Source: Sphaerisporangium rufum
GTDB lineage: Bacteria > Actinomycetota > Actinomycetes > Streptosporangiales > Streptosporangiaceae
Assembly (NCBI RefSeq): GCF_016863395.1
Contig: NZ_BOOU01000036.1
Location: forward strand, 62,001-126,000
Direction: 5' to 3'
Length of the DNA: 64,000 nucleotides
Position numbers and translations under genes: made by a program. Below the pieces are notes generated by a model, which was given only the letters and a program-made list of their open reading frames with translations, was not told the DNA's origin and did not search any database. Below, piece after piece: positions 44,223-54,869 of this stretch (within the stretch, counting starts at the first letter, position 1; every line of letters begins with the position of its first letter).

Positions 44223-45581
44223 GTGTCCGTGCTCACCGTCCTTGCGGCCCAGTCCCCCGCGACTTCCGGCGCCGCCGTTCCGGCCGGCGGCCGGGCCGCG
44301 CCCTCGGCGCCGTCCGGCGGCGCGGCCGCCGTTCCCGCGGTGCTCGGCGCCGACCTGGAGGTGCCCGTCAAGGGCGGCCGGCTGGTCCGGTACGCCAACC
44401 TGGACTACGCGGCGAGCGCCCCCTGCCTGGCACCGGTGCGCGACGCGGTGACCGCCGCGCTGCCGGCCTACTCCAGCGTGCACCGGGGCGCCGGGTACGC
44501 CTCGCAGCTCACCACGGCGCGCTACGAGCAGGCCAGGCACACCGTGCGGTCCTTCGTCGGCGCCCGGCCCGGGGACGCCGTCGTGTTCACCCGCAACACC
44601 ACCGACGCGGCCAACCTGCTGGCCAGGTGCCTGCCCGCGGGCACCACCGTCGTGGTCTTCGAGACCGAGCACCACGCCGCCCTGCTGCCCTGGCCGGACG
44701 CGGTGCGGCTCGCGCCGCCGGAGTTCCCGGGCGAGGCGGTCCGCGCCGCGGACGAGACCCTCGCCGCCATCGACGGGCCGAAGCTGCTGGTCGTCACCGC
44801 CGCCTCCAACGTCACCGGCGAGCTGTGGCCGATCGCCGCGCTGACCCACATCGCGCACCGGCACGGCGCCCGCGTCCTGGTGGACGCCGCGCAGCTCGTC
44901 CCGCACCGCCGGCTGAACCTGACCGCGCTGGACCTGGACTACGTGATGTTCTCCGGTCACAAGCTGTACGCCCCGTTCGGGGCGGGCGCGCTGGTGGGCC
45001 GGGCCGACTGGCTGGCCGAGGCCGAGCCCTACCTGCACGGCGGCGGCGCGTCCACGGCCGTCACCGGCGGTGCCGGACAGGGGCGGCCGCCGGCCGTCGA
45101 GTGGAGCGCCGACCCCGAGCAGCGGCACGAGGCCGGCACGCCGAACGTGCTGGGCGCCATCGCGCTGGCCGCCGCGTGCGACGCCCTGTCGGCGACCGGC
45201 TGGATCGGGCCGATGCGGGAGGAGGAGCGGCTGCTGGGGCTGCTCCGCGACGGCCTGGCCGGCATCGAGGGGGTCCACGAGCTGTCGCTGTGGGGCCCCG
45301 GCCACCCGCGCGTCGGCATCGTGTCCTTCGTGGTGACCGGCTGGACGGCCCGGCGGGTCGCCGAGACGCTGTCGGCCGAGTACGGCATCGGCGTGCGGGA
45401 CGGCAGGTTCTGCGCCCATCCGTTCGTCCGGCACCTGCTGGACGGCATCGGGCACACCGCGGCCGGCGACTGCGCGGACGGCACGGCGGGCGCCGTCCGC
45501 GCGTCCATCGGCATCGGGACCACCGAGGAGCACGTCCGCCGGCTGGTCGCCGCGGTCGCGGATCTCGCCGCGCGCCGCTGA
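44223..45581 (+). CDS. Class V aminotransferase, cysteine desulfurase-like, under SAM control
   Basis: A 452-residue PLP enzyme. A disordered Ala/Pro-rich head (about 1-50) precedes the fold: NLDYAASAPCLAPV, FTRNTTDAANLLARCL, ETEHHAALLPW, VTAASNVTGELWP, VDAAQLVPHR, and the PLP Lys247 in SGHKLYAPFGAG. These match the CsdA/SufS-like branch (group II). The canonical group II active-site Cys loop (RxGxHCA) reads RDGRFCAHP here, so a Cys is present. The GTG at 44223 has AGGAGG upstream. Its placement after a SAM-IV riboswitch predicts a role in sulfur or methionine metabolism. Confidence 0.85.
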   Translation: MSVLTVLAAQSPATSGAAVPAGGRAAPSAPSGGAAAVPAVLGADLEVPVKGGRLVRYANLDYAASAPCLAPVRDAVTAALPAYSSVHRGAGYASQLTTARYEQARHTVRSFVGARPGDAVVFTRNTTDAANLLARCLPAGTTVVVFETEHHAALLPWPDAVRLAPPEFPGEAVRAADETLAAIDGPKLLVVTAASNVTGELWPIAALTHIAHRHGARVLVDAAQLVPHRRLNLTALDLDYVMFSGHKLYAPFGAGALVGRADWLAEAEPYLHGGGASTAVTGGAGQGRPPAVEWSADPEQRHEAGTPNVLGAIALAAACDALSATGWIGPMREEERLLGLLRDGLAGIEGVHELSLWGPGHPRVGIVSFVVTGWTARRVAETLSAEYGIGVRDGRFCAHPFVRHLLDGIGHTAAGDCADGTAGAVRASIGIGTTEEHVRRLVAAVADLAARR

Positions 45582-45599
45582 CATGGCAGCATGGGCGGC

Positions 45600-46778
45600 A
45601 TGACCGAACCTCCCGCCGCGGCCCGCCCGGGGCGCACCGAGCGCACGGTGGGCATGGGGGCCGGCGCCAAGGAGCTCGCCGCCGAGGACGTGATCCTCAA
45701 CATCGGGCCGCAGCACCCGTCGACGCACGGCGTGCTGCGGCTGCGGCTGGCGCTGGCCGGCGAGCGCGTCGAGGCCGCCGAACCGATCATCGGCTACATG
45801 CACCGCGGCGCGGAGAAGCTCTTCGAGGTGCGCGACTACCGGCAGATCATCGTGCTGGCCAACCGGCACGACTGGCTGTCGGCCTTCGCCAATGAGCTCG
45901 GCGTGGTGCTCGCGGTCGAGCGCATGCTCGGCATGGAGGTGCCGGTGCGGGCGGTGTGGGCGCGGACGCTGCTCGCCGAGCTGAACCGGGTGCTCAGCCA
46001 CCTGATGTTCCTCGGCGCCTACCCGATGGAGCTCGGCGCGGTCACCCCGGGCCTGGCCGCGCTCCGCGCCCGCGAGACGCTGCAGGCGGTGCTGGAGGAG
46101 GTCTCCGGCGGCCGGCTGCATTACATGTTCAACCGGGTGGGCGGGCTGAAGGAGGACCTGCCGGACGGCTGGCCGGCGCGGACCGCCGCCGCCGTCGGCG
46201 AGGTGCGCCGCGGACTGCCCGACCTGGAGCGGCTCATCCTCGACAACGAGCTCTTCCTGGCCCGCACCAAGGGCATCGGCGTGCTCGACCCCGAGACGGT
46301 CATGCAGTACGGGGTGAGCGGCCCGATCGCCCGGGCCTCCGGCGTCGATCTGGACCTGCGCCGCGACGAACCGTACCTGGCCTACGGCGAGCTGCCGGTC
46401 CGGGTGGTCACCCGGACGGCCGGCGACTGCCACGCCCGGTTCGAGGTGCTGCTCGAACAGGTCAAGGTGTCGCTGGACCTGGCCGACGCCTGCCTGGCGC
46501 GGCTGCGGTCGCTGCCGCCGGGGCCGATCGGCCAGCGGCTGCCCAAGGTGCTGAAGGTGCCCGAGGGCCACACCTACGCCTGGACGGAGAACCCGCTCGG
46601 CCTGAACGGGTACTACCTGGTGTCCCGGGGCGAGAAGACCCCGTGGCGGCTCAAGCTGCGCAGCGCGTCGTACAGCAACGTCCAGGTGCTGCGCGAGATG
46701 CTGCCCGGGGCGCTCGTCGCCGACCTGGTGGCGATCCTCGGCTCGATGTTCTTCGTCGTGGGCGACATCGACCGGTGA
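45600..46778 (+). CDS. Stand-alone NuoD (complex I 49-kDa subunit) paralogue
   Basis: A 392-residue protein with the full NuoD fold ([65 protein letters not shown]-terminal FFVVGDIDR) but outside any nuo operon. His68-Arg69-Gly (YMHRGAEKL) replaces the HTG I recall in canonical actinobacterial NuoD. The quinone-site Tyr of RMDY is Trp92 (NRHDW). ATG 45600 is preferred because CAGCAT is 7 nt upstream. It lies 18 bp after the aminotransferase and could be co-transcribed. In Streptomyces a similar paralogue is called nuoD2 (from memory). Function is unknown; loss of the Tyr argues against normal quinone reduction. Confidence 0.88.
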   Translation: MTEPPAAARPGRTERTVGMGAGAKELAAEDVILNIGPQHPSTHGVLRLRLALAGERVEAAEPIIGYMHRGAEKLFEVRDYRQIIVLANRHDWLSAFANELGVVLAVERMLGMEVPVRAVWARTLLAELNRVLSHLMFLGAYPMELGAVTPGLAALRARETLQAVLEEVSGGRLHYMFNRVGGLKEDLPDGWPARTAAAVGEVRRGLPDLERLILDNELFLARTKGIGVLDPETVMQYGVSGPIARASGVDLDLRRDEPYLAYGELPVRVVTRTAGDCHARFEVLLEQVKVSLDLADACLARLRSLPPGPIGQRLPKVLKVPEGHTYAWTENPLGLNGYYLVSRGEKTPWRLKLRSASYSNVQVLREMLPGALVADLVAILGSMFFVVGDIDR

Positions 46779-47093
46779 CCGACAGCCCGAGCACCCGCTG
46801 ACCTGGGACGACGCGACGAGATCCGTCCGGCTGGTTTAACCGGCCGCCTCCGGCGCAGAAGACCGGTGTAAAGGGACAGGGGTTGATGAAAAGGGTGGCT
46901 CCTTGCAGCGCGAGGCCCGGCTTCGGCCGGGCCTCGCGGGTTTCGGCCGCCGCCCCGGCCACCTGACCGCCACCTCGTACCCACGCCCGCGCCGCGTCCT
47001 TGACCGCGCCTCATCCTTGTGGGCCGCGCCGCGTGCTTGGCCGCGCTCCACCCTTGACGGCCGCGCCTCGTCCCGGCGCCGCACCTGGTGACC
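46779..47093. other. 315-bp convergent gap
   Basis: Contains the terminator at 46909-46938 and otherwise no gene-like frame. Confidence 0.6.
46909..46938 (+). terminator. Terminator after the NuoD paralogue
   Basis: A perfect 13-bp stem (46909-46921 with 46926-46938) and a TTCG tetraloop, followed by GGTTT. Confidence 0.82.
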
Positions 47094-47549
47094 TCAGGCG
47101 CGGGCCTCGTCGTCCGGGTCGCGCGGCACCCGGCAGCAGTGCTCCAGGAACAACGCCGCGCACACCAGCGCGACGCACGCCACCAGCGAGCCGCCGGCCA
47201 GGAAGAGGTCGCGCCGCGGAGTGTCCTGGTCGAACAGCGGCAGCACGTAGAGCACGAACCCGGCGAAGATCCCGGCCAGCGCCGCCCCCACGTACGCGGA
47301 CGCCTTTGCCAGCGCGGCCAGCCGGGCCACCGCGAGCGGCTCCACCGGCTCGGTGCCCGGCCGGCGCTGGATGCGCGCCCGCGTCGCCCACCCGCTGTAG
47401 GCCTCGCCGACGGCGAGCAGCAGCAGCGTCGGGATGGCCGTCCACGGCACGGTGGGCAGGTCGGAGTAGACCTGCTGCAACACCGCCCAGGTCACGGCCG
47501 CGAACCCGGCCAGCAGCAGAACGAGCACGCCGGGCCGGCTCGGTGTCAC
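47094..47549 (-). CDS. DUF3180 membrane protein
   Basis: A 151-residue protein with four TM helices in the DUF3180 layout: PGVLVLLLAGFAAVTWAVL, WTAIPTLLLLAVGEAY, a pair around YVGAALAGIFAGFVLYVLPLF, and LVACVALVCAALFLEHCCRVP, with the RPGT-x-P-x2-P-L-A-V-A-R-L loop between. The GTG start at 47549 has GAAGGAGG 7 nt upstream; the longer frame start lacks that. The gene follows folK in nearly all actinomycetes I know, but its function is not established. Confidence 0.85.
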   Translation of the reverse strand: MTPSRPGVLVLLLAGFAAVTWAVLQQVYSDLPTVPWTAIPTLLLLAVGEAYSGWATRARIQRRPGTEPVEPLAVARLAALAKASAYVGAALAGIFAGFVLYVLPLFDQDTPRRDLFLAGGSLVACVALVCAALFLEHCCRVPRDPDDEARA

Positions 47550-47677
47550 GTCGGAACCTCCTTCTCGTGCCGTGCCCGTCGCTGTCGGCTCGGCACCCCC
47601 ACTCTGCTCCATCGCCGGCCGTGCCGCGCCGGCGGGCCGCCGCCCGCCCGGTCACCGGCATCTCCCGGCCGGAGACG

Positions 47678-48184
47678 TCAGCCGGGCGGCTGCAGGGCCA
47701 GGTCGGCGCGCAGGCGCACCCCGCTCTGGTCGAGGTCGGCGAGCAGCCCGGCCACCGAACCGCGGCCGGGCAGCACCGCACCCGGATCGGCCTGTGCCCA
47801 CGGGACCAGCACGAACGCCCGCTCGTGCGCCAGCGGGTGCGGCAGGGTCAGCTCGGGATCGTCGGACATCAGGTCACCGACCATGATCACATCGACGTCC
47901 AGGGTGCGCGGGCCCCACGGCTCCTCGCGCACCCGCCCGAACGCGGTCTCCACCCCGAGCGCGCGCTCGAGGATGGCCCGCGGGCCGAGCGTCATGGTCC
48001 GGCCGACCACCACCGCGTTGAAGTAGGCCCGCTGATCCGGCGGGCCGCCCACCGGATCGGTCTCGTACACCGGGGACAGGGCCACGAACTCCAGGCCGGG
48101 CGCGTCGAAGAGCGCGTCGACCGCGCCCTGCAGCGTGTCGAAGCGGCGGCCGATGTTGCTGCCGAGCGCCAGAACGACCTTCAT
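47678..48184 (-). CDS. folK: 6-hydroxymethyl-7,8-dihydropterin pyrophosphokinase
   Basis: A 168-residue HPPK that transfers pyrophosphate from ATP to the pterin. The N-terminal ALGSNIG, the SPVYETDPVGGP loop, the Y-F-N-A-V strand and the ATP/Mg site WGPRTLDVDVIMVG, then LPHPLAHERAFVLVP, are canonical. The ATG at 48184 overlaps folB by 4 nt. It is the penultimate gene of the folate run. Confidence 0.95.
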   Translation of the reverse strand: MKVVLALGSNIGRRFDTLQGAVDALFDAPGLEFVALSPVYETDPVGGPPDQRAYFNAVVVGRTMTLGPRAILERALGVETAFGRVREEPWGPRTLDVDVIMVGDLMSDDPELTLPHPLAHERAFVLVPWAQADPGAVLPGRGSVAGLLADLDQSGVRLRADLALQPPG

Positions 48185-48546
48185 CGCCTCCGCCTCCTCA
48201 CCGTCACCACCACGTCGTCGAACGGGACCGGGATGGGCGCGGCCGGCTTGTGCACCCGCACCTCGGCCTCCTCGACCAGCCCGCCCGCCAGGCACTCGTC
48301 GGCCAGCCGCCCGGCCAGCGTCTCGATCAGGGCGACCGGCTCGCCCTCGACCACCCGGGCGAGCCGGACCGCCAGCTCGCCGTAGTCGACCGTCCGGCCC
48401 AGGTCGTCGGCGGCGGCGGCCGGCGCGGTGTCCAGACGCAGCGTGACGTCGACCACGAACTCCTGCCCGAGCTCCCGCTCGGCGGGCAGGAAGCCGTGCC
48501 GGCCGCGGGCGCGCAGCCCGACCAGGCTGATCGTGTCGGTGCTCAT
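48181..48546 (-). CDS. folB: Dihydroneopterin aldolase
   Basis: A 121-residue aldolase. GLRARGRHGFLPAERELGQEFVVDV is the family signature, with the catalytic Glu (AERE) and a later Lys in EVRVHKPAAPIP. DYGELAVRLARVVEGEPVALIETLA is conserved. It splits the side chain of dihydroneopterin. The start ATG is at 48546, 7 nt after the NTF2-like gene stop, and folK overlaps its end by 4 nt. Confidence 0.95.
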   Translation of the reverse strand: MSTDTISLVGLRARGRHGFLPAERELGQEFVVDVTLRLDTAPAAAADDLGRTVDYGELAVRLARVVEGEPVALIETLAGRLADECLAGGLVEEAEVRVHKPAAPIPVPFDDVVVTVRRRRR

Positions 48547-48553
48547 CGCCCGG

Positions 48554-48991
48554 TCACTCCTCGGTCTCCTCCTCGTCGTCGTCCCCCTGCAGCACCGGGG
48601 AGCCGTGGTAGAACCACAGCCGCCAGCCCTCCGCGACCCGCACGAAGGTGTGCGTCGCGACCACCCGGCCGGCGGCGAACGTGGCCTCCTCGCTGTCGGC
48701 CGCGGTGAGGATGTTCTCCACGCAGGTCAGCACCGCCACGTCGCCGACCACCGTGGTGCGCACGTCGGTGAGCACGAACTGGATGTACGGCGTGTTCGCC
48801 ATGATCAGTGCCCAGGAGCGCAGTACCTCGGCCCGCCCGCTGAGCATCGGCCAGCCCGGGTGGACGCAGGTGGCCACCCGGTTCGGCGTCTCCTCCGCCC
48901 AGATCTCGGTCATCCGGTCCAGATCGCCGCTCTCGATCGAGTTGTAGAACGCCTCGTTGAGCTTCTCGATCTCGGCCGCCGTCGTGCTCAT
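48554..48991 (-). CDS. NTF2-like (SnoaL-like) protein inside the folate operon
   Basis: A 145-residue cone-shaped NTF2 fold: MSTTAAEIEKLNEAFYNSIESGDLDRMTEIW, the WALIMANTPYIQFVLTD middle, and the C-terminal strands VVATHTFVRVAEGWRLWFYHGSP. The ATG at 48991 has GGAGGAG before it and overlaps the folP stop by 4 nt. It is a constant companion of actinobacterial folate genes; its function is not known to me. The acidic DDDEEETEE tail is notable. Confidence 0.85.
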   Translation of the reverse strand: MSTTAAEIEKLNEAFYNSIESGDLDRMTEIWAEETPNRVATCVHPGWPMLSGRAEVLRSWALIMANTPYIQFVLTDVRTTVVGDVAVLTCVENILTAADSEEATFAAGRVVATHTFVRVAEGWRLWFYHGSPVLQGDDDEEETEE

Positions 48992-49845
48992 CGGGGCTCC
49001 TCCGCCTCCTGCCAGGCCGCCGCCACGCGCACCGCGTCGGCGTTGGAACGCACATGGTGGACCCGCACGCACCAGGCGCCGGCCCGCGCGGCGAGCGCGG
49101 TCACCGCCAGGGTGGCGTCATCACAACCGTCGAACGGCCGTGGCCCGCCGTCCGGGCCGGCCAGCAGCCGGCCGAGGAACCTCTTGCGCGACGCGCCGAT
49201 GATGATGGGACGCCCGAGCTCGGCGAGCCGCGGCATCCCGGCCAGCAGCGCCCAGTTGTGCTCGGCGCCCTTGGCGAAGCCGAGACCGGGATCGATCACG
49301 ACGTGGTCCTCGGCCACCCCTTCGGCCAGCACCGAGTCGACCCGCTTGCGCAGCTCCTCGGCGACCTCGGTCACCACGTCGGAGTAGACCGCCCGGCGGT
49401 CCATCTCGTGGCTGTGGCCGCGCCAGTGCATGACCACGTACGGCACGCCGGCCGCGGCCACCACCCGCGGCATCGCCGGGTCGGCCAGCCCGCCGCTGAC
49501 GTCGTTGACCAGCCGCGCGCCCGCCACGACCGCGGCCTCGGCGACCTCGGCCCGCATGGTGTCCACGCTGACCGGCACCCCCGCGGCGGCCAGCGCCCGG
49601 ATGACCGGGACGACCCGGCGCAGCTCCTCGTCCGGCGGCACCCGGACGGCGCCCGGCCGGGTGGACTCGCCGCCCACGTCGACCAGGTCGGCGCCCTGCG
49701 CCACCAGGTCGAGCCCGTGGCGCACCGCCGCCTCCGGGTCGAACCACCGGCCACCGTCGGAGAAGGAGTCGGGCGTGACATTGACCACGCCCATGACCAG
49801 GCAACGGCCCTCGTCGGGCAGGCCCGGCACCGTCGGTGTGGTCAT
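48988..49845 (-). CDS. folP: Dihydropteroate synthase
   Basis: A 285-residue TIM barrel that condenses DHPPP with pABA; the sulfonamide target. VMGVVNVTPDSFSDGG, DVGGESTRPGAV, PVSVDTMRAEVA, NDVSGG, DPGLGFAKG and GASRKRFLG all match. The ATG at 49845 is 7 nt after TAGGCT (49853-49858), so the gene seems to have its own leaderless promoter within the folate run. Confidence 0.96.
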   Translation of the reverse strand: MTTPTVPGLPDEGRCLVMGVVNVTPDSFSDGGRWFDPEAAVRHGLDLVAQGADLVDVGGESTRPGAVRVPPDEELRRVVPVIRALAAAGVPVSVDTMRAEVAEAAVVAGARLVNDVSGGLADPAMPRVVAAAGVPYVVMHWRGHSHEMDRRAVYSDVVTEVAEELRKRVDSVLAEGVAEDHVVIDPGLGFAKGAEHNWALLAGMPRLAELGRPIIIGASRKRFLGRLLAGPDGGPRPFDGCDDATLAVTALAARAGAWCVRVHHVRSNADAVRVAAAWQEAEEPR

Positions 49846-49990
49846 GGGGTCAAGCCTAGGCGCTACCCCGTGGCGCTCCGCGCCATGGGCCCGGCTTGTG
49901 GATAACGAATAGGATCCGCCCGGCCGGTCCGCATGCGGGGCCGGCGGGCCGGCCCGGCCGCCGCGACGCCCGGGCCGGGCGGGCCGGGGA

Positions 49991-50578
49991 TCAGTGGTGC
50001 CCGAGGATGAGGGCCATCGCTTCGGCGCGGGTCCGGTCGCTGTTGCGGAAATCGCCGCGCACCGCGGAGGTGATGGTCTTGGCGCCCGGCTTGCGCACCC
50101 CGCGCATGGTCATGCACAGGTGCTCGGCCTCGATGACCACGATGACCCCGCGCGGGGCCAGCACGGCCATCAGCGCGTCGGCGACCTGCGAGGTCATCCG
50201 CTCCTGGACCTGCGGGCGGCGGGCGTAGACGTCGACCAGCCGGGCCAGCTTGGACAGCCCGGTGATCTGGCCCTTCTCGTTCGGGATGTAGCCGACGTGC
50301 GCGACACCGTGGAACGGGACGAGATGGTGCTCGCAGGTGGAGAACACCTCGATGTCCTTCACCAGCACCATCTCGTCGTGGTCGGCGTCGAAAACGGTGG
50401 TCAGCACGTCCTCGGGCGTCTGCCCGAGGCCGGCGAACTGTTCGGCGTAGGCCCGGGCCACCCGGGCCGGGGTCGCGCGCAGGCCGTCGCGGTCCGGATC
50501 TTCGCCGATGGCGAGCAGGATCTCCCGCACCGCCTTCTCGATCCGGTCCGCGTCGACCTTCAGGGGTGTGACGCTCAA
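49991..50578 (-). CDS. folE: GTP cyclohydrolase I
   Basis: A 195-residue enzyme making dihydroneopterin triphosphate, first step of folate synthesis. The zinc-site Cys-His pair is in [13 protein letters not shown], and the second Cys in [33 protein letters not shown] is conserved. The start is TTG at 50578, with GAGG about 10 nt upstream; no ATG or GTG would give the right N-terminus. It begins four bases past the ftsH stop, so ftsH and folE are coupled. Confidence 0.95.
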   Translation of the reverse strand: MSVTPLKVDADRIEKAVREILLAIGEDPDRDGLRATPARVARAYAEQFAGLGQTPEDVLTTVFDADHDEMVLVKDIEVFSTCEHHLVPFHGVAHVGYIPNEKGQITGLSKLARLVDVYARRPQVQERMTSQVADALMAVLAPRGVIVVIEAEHLCMTMRGVRKPGAKTITSAVRGDFRNSDRTRAEAMALILGHH

Positions 50579-50582
50579 CGCG

Positions 50583-52625
<2,043 letters not shown>

Positions 52626-52745
52626 CCGATGCGGAACCCCTGCGGGCCCGTCCCTTCCTGAAACGGCCTGATGCCCCGGGCGGACCCGGGGTTAGCGGCA
52701 TCCCTAACCGCTCCCTCAACTGCGACTGCCCGGAGGCAGCAACGC

Positions 52746-52765
52746 ACCTTCGGACACCCGAAGGT
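52746..52765. terminator. Hairpin in the hpt-ftsH gap
   Basis: ACCTTCGG and CCGAAGGT flank a 4-nt loop. It lies 120 bp upstream of ftsH and 140 bp after hpt; it could terminate hpt or act in the ftsH leader. Confidence 0.5.
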
Positions 52766-52908
52766 ACACCGGGCCGCCGCGCAGGGTCACTGCCCCGGCG
52801 GCACCGGGTTTGTTCTACCAACGTACGTCAGCCTGCCCGGTGTTCCCCACCTGGAGACCCGATAAGGACCGATCTTCGAGGCCACCGAGCCGGGAATTCG
52901 CTGAGGGC

Positions 52909-53466
52909 TTACTCGCCGCCGTAGACATGCGGGGCGAGGGTGCCGATGAAGGGCAGGTTCCGGTAACGCTCCGCGAAGTCCAGCCCGTAACCGATCACGA
53001 ATTCATTGGGGATGTCGAAACCGACATATTTCACATCGATCGGCACCTTGACCGCATCGGGCTTGCGGAGCAGGGTGCAGATCTCCACCGAGGCCGCGTC
53101 GCGCGACCGCAGGTTGTGGATCAGCCACGACAGCGTCAGCCCGGAGTCGATGATGTCCTCCACCACCAGCACGTGCCGGCCGGCGATGTCGGTGTCCAGG
53201 TCCTTGAGGGTGCGCACCACCCCGGACGACCTGGTGCCCGCGCCGTAGGACGAGACGGCCATCCAGTCCATCTGCACGTCGATGTGCAGCGCGCGCGCCA
53301 GGTCGGCCATGACCATGACCGCCCCCTTGAGCACCCCGACGATGAGGAGGTTCTTGCCCGCGTAGTCGGTGTCTATCCGGCCGGCGAGCTCCCTGATCTT
53401 CGCCTGGAGTTCTTCCTCGGGGATGAGGACCTTCTCGAGGTCGTTGCCCATGTCGGCTGCGTCCAC
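52909..53466 (-). CDS. hpt: Hypoxanthine phosphoribosyltransferase
   Basis: A 185-residue purine-salvage enzyme. The PRPP-binding motif VVEDIIDSGLTLSWL is diagnostic; LLIVGVLKGAVMVMADLAR, SSYGAGTRSSGVVR and FIGTLAPHVY follow family order. GTG 53466 is chosen over ATG 53451 because AAGGA lies 8 nt upstream. It begins 13 bp after tilS, as in most bacteria. Confidence 0.95.
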   Translation of the reverse strand: MDAADMGNDLEKVLIPEEELQAKIRELAGRIDTDYAGKNLLIVGVLKGAVMVMADLARALHIDVQMDWMAVSSYGAGTRSSGVVRTLKDLDTDIAGRHVLVVEDIIDSGLTLSWLIHNLRSRDAASVEICTLLRKPDAVKVPIDVKYVGFDIPNEFVIGYGLDFAERYRNLPFIGTLAPHVYGGE

Positions 53467-53479
53467 CTGGGGGTTTCCT

Positions 53480-54622
53480 TCATGTGAGGGTGCTGGCGAA
53501 TATCAGGGTGCCATACCGCCTCACCACGGCCACCCCCCCGGGTAGCTCCACGCGGCGCTGCCCGTGCCAGGCGGTGACCAGCCGGTCCGCCTGCTCGATG
53601 TGCACCGCGGCGAGCGCGGACGCCTCCGCGCCCGCCGCCAGCGCCGCCCGGCGGATCACCCGGCGGCGCACCGCGCCGGGCAGCACGGCCAGCCGCTCCA
53701 CCGCCAGCCCGTGGCCGGTCCCGGCCGCCCCGGCGCCCGCCGTCCCGGTTTCCGGCGCCTTGGTATCCGCCGGCCCGGCATGCAGGGCCTCGGTGTCCGT
53801 CGCATCGGTGTCCGTCGCCTTAGTGTCCGCCGGCCCGGTGTCCGCCGGCCCGATGTCCGCCGGCCCGGTGTCCGCCGGCCCGGGGTGCAGGGCCTCGGTG
53901 TACGCCGCCTCGGCCCACGCGTCCAGGGCGTCGGCGTCGTCCCGGCACAGCGCCGCGGTGCGGGCGAGCGCCTCGGTGACGCCGGGGCCGAGCGCCCGCT
54001 GGAGCGCCGGCAGCACGTCGCGCCGGACCCGCACCCGGGTGAAGGCCCGGTCGGCGTTGTGCGGGTCCTCCCAGGGCCGCAGGCCGAGCGCCGCGCACGC
54101 CGCCCGGGTGCTCTCCCGGCCGGCGCCGAGCAGCGGACGCCGGTAGACGCCGGCCGCCGCGGGCATGCCGGCCAGCGACCGGGTGCCGCTGCCGCGGGCC
54201 AGCCGCAGCAGCACGGTCTCGGCCTGGTCGTCCCGGGTGTGCCCGAGCAGCACCGCGACGGCGCCGAGCCGCCCGGCGGCGGCGCCCAGCGCGGCGTACC
54301 GGGCGTCCCGGGCGGCCGCCTCCGGGCCGCCGGCCCGGCCCACCGTGACCGTCAGCGCCTCGGCGGGCGAAAGGCCGAACGACGCGGCGAGCGCGGCGAC
54401 CTCGCGGGCCCGCGCCGCCGACCCCTCCTGCAGGCCGTGGTCGACGGTGAGCAAACCGGCCCGCAGGCCCAGGCGGGGGGCGACGAACCCCAGACAGGCG
54501 GCCAGCGCCAGCGAGTCGCTCCCGCCGCTGCACGCGGCGAGCACCAGGCCGCCCGGCGGCAGGTCGGCCAGCGCGAGCCGCAGCGCGCGGCGGATCTCGG
54601 CGACGGCGGGATGCGGGCCCAT
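53480..54622 (-). CDS. tilS: tRNA(Ile)-lysidine synthetase with repeat insertion
   Basis: A 380-residue N-type ATP pyrophosphatase that modifies C34 of the minor tRNA-Ile. The PP-loop SGGSDS is at residues 32-37, with DHGLQEGS and [17 protein letters not shown] later. ATG 54622 is 6 nt after CACACT. Between about residues 235 and 295 there is a low-complexity insertion of GPADT-type pentapeptides (DNA about 53740-53890), then the usual C-terminal helix region. The insertion should form a disordered loop. Confidence 0.92.
   Translation of the reverse strand: MGPHPAVAEIRRALRLALADLPPGGLVLAACSGGSDSLALAACLGFVAPRLGLRAGLLTVDHGLQEGSAARAREVAALAASFGLSPAEALTVTVGRAGGPEAAARDARYAALGAAAGRLGAVAVLLGHTRDDQAETVLLRLARGSGTRSLAGMPAAAGVYRRPLLGAGRESTRAACAALGLRPWEDPHNADRAFTRVRVRRDVLPALQRALGPGVTEALARTAALCRDDADALDAWAEAAYTEALHPGPADTGPADIGPADTGPADTKATDTDATDTEALHAGPADTKAPETGTAGAGAAGTGHGLAVERLAVLPGAVRRRVIRRAALAAGAEASALAAVHIEQADRLVTAWHGQRRVELPGGVAVVRRYGTLIFASTLT
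53800..53890. repeat. 15-bp tandem repeats within tilS
   Basis: GTGTCCGCCGGCCCG-type units repeat at least four times (53826-53884), encoding [10 protein letters not shown] on the minus strand, with diverged copies to either side. Confidence 0.88.
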
Positions 54623-54869
54623 GCCCCAAGTGTGCCGCCCCGCCGGGGCCGGGCCGGTCCGGCGCTCCCGGAACCCGGCCCTGTCCTCCAAGGAGCGCCC
54701 GGCGAGACCGCCTTATCCGGGGCGGTCCGGGGGTGCCCGCTGGAGACGTCTGCGCACGACCCGCCCGGCGGAAGGCGGTCCCTGAGCGACGTGCCCGCTG
54801 GAGGCGTCTTCGCTGGGACCCGCCCGCCGGAGGCCGCCCTGAAGGGGACGTGCCCGTGGACCCGGCCGG

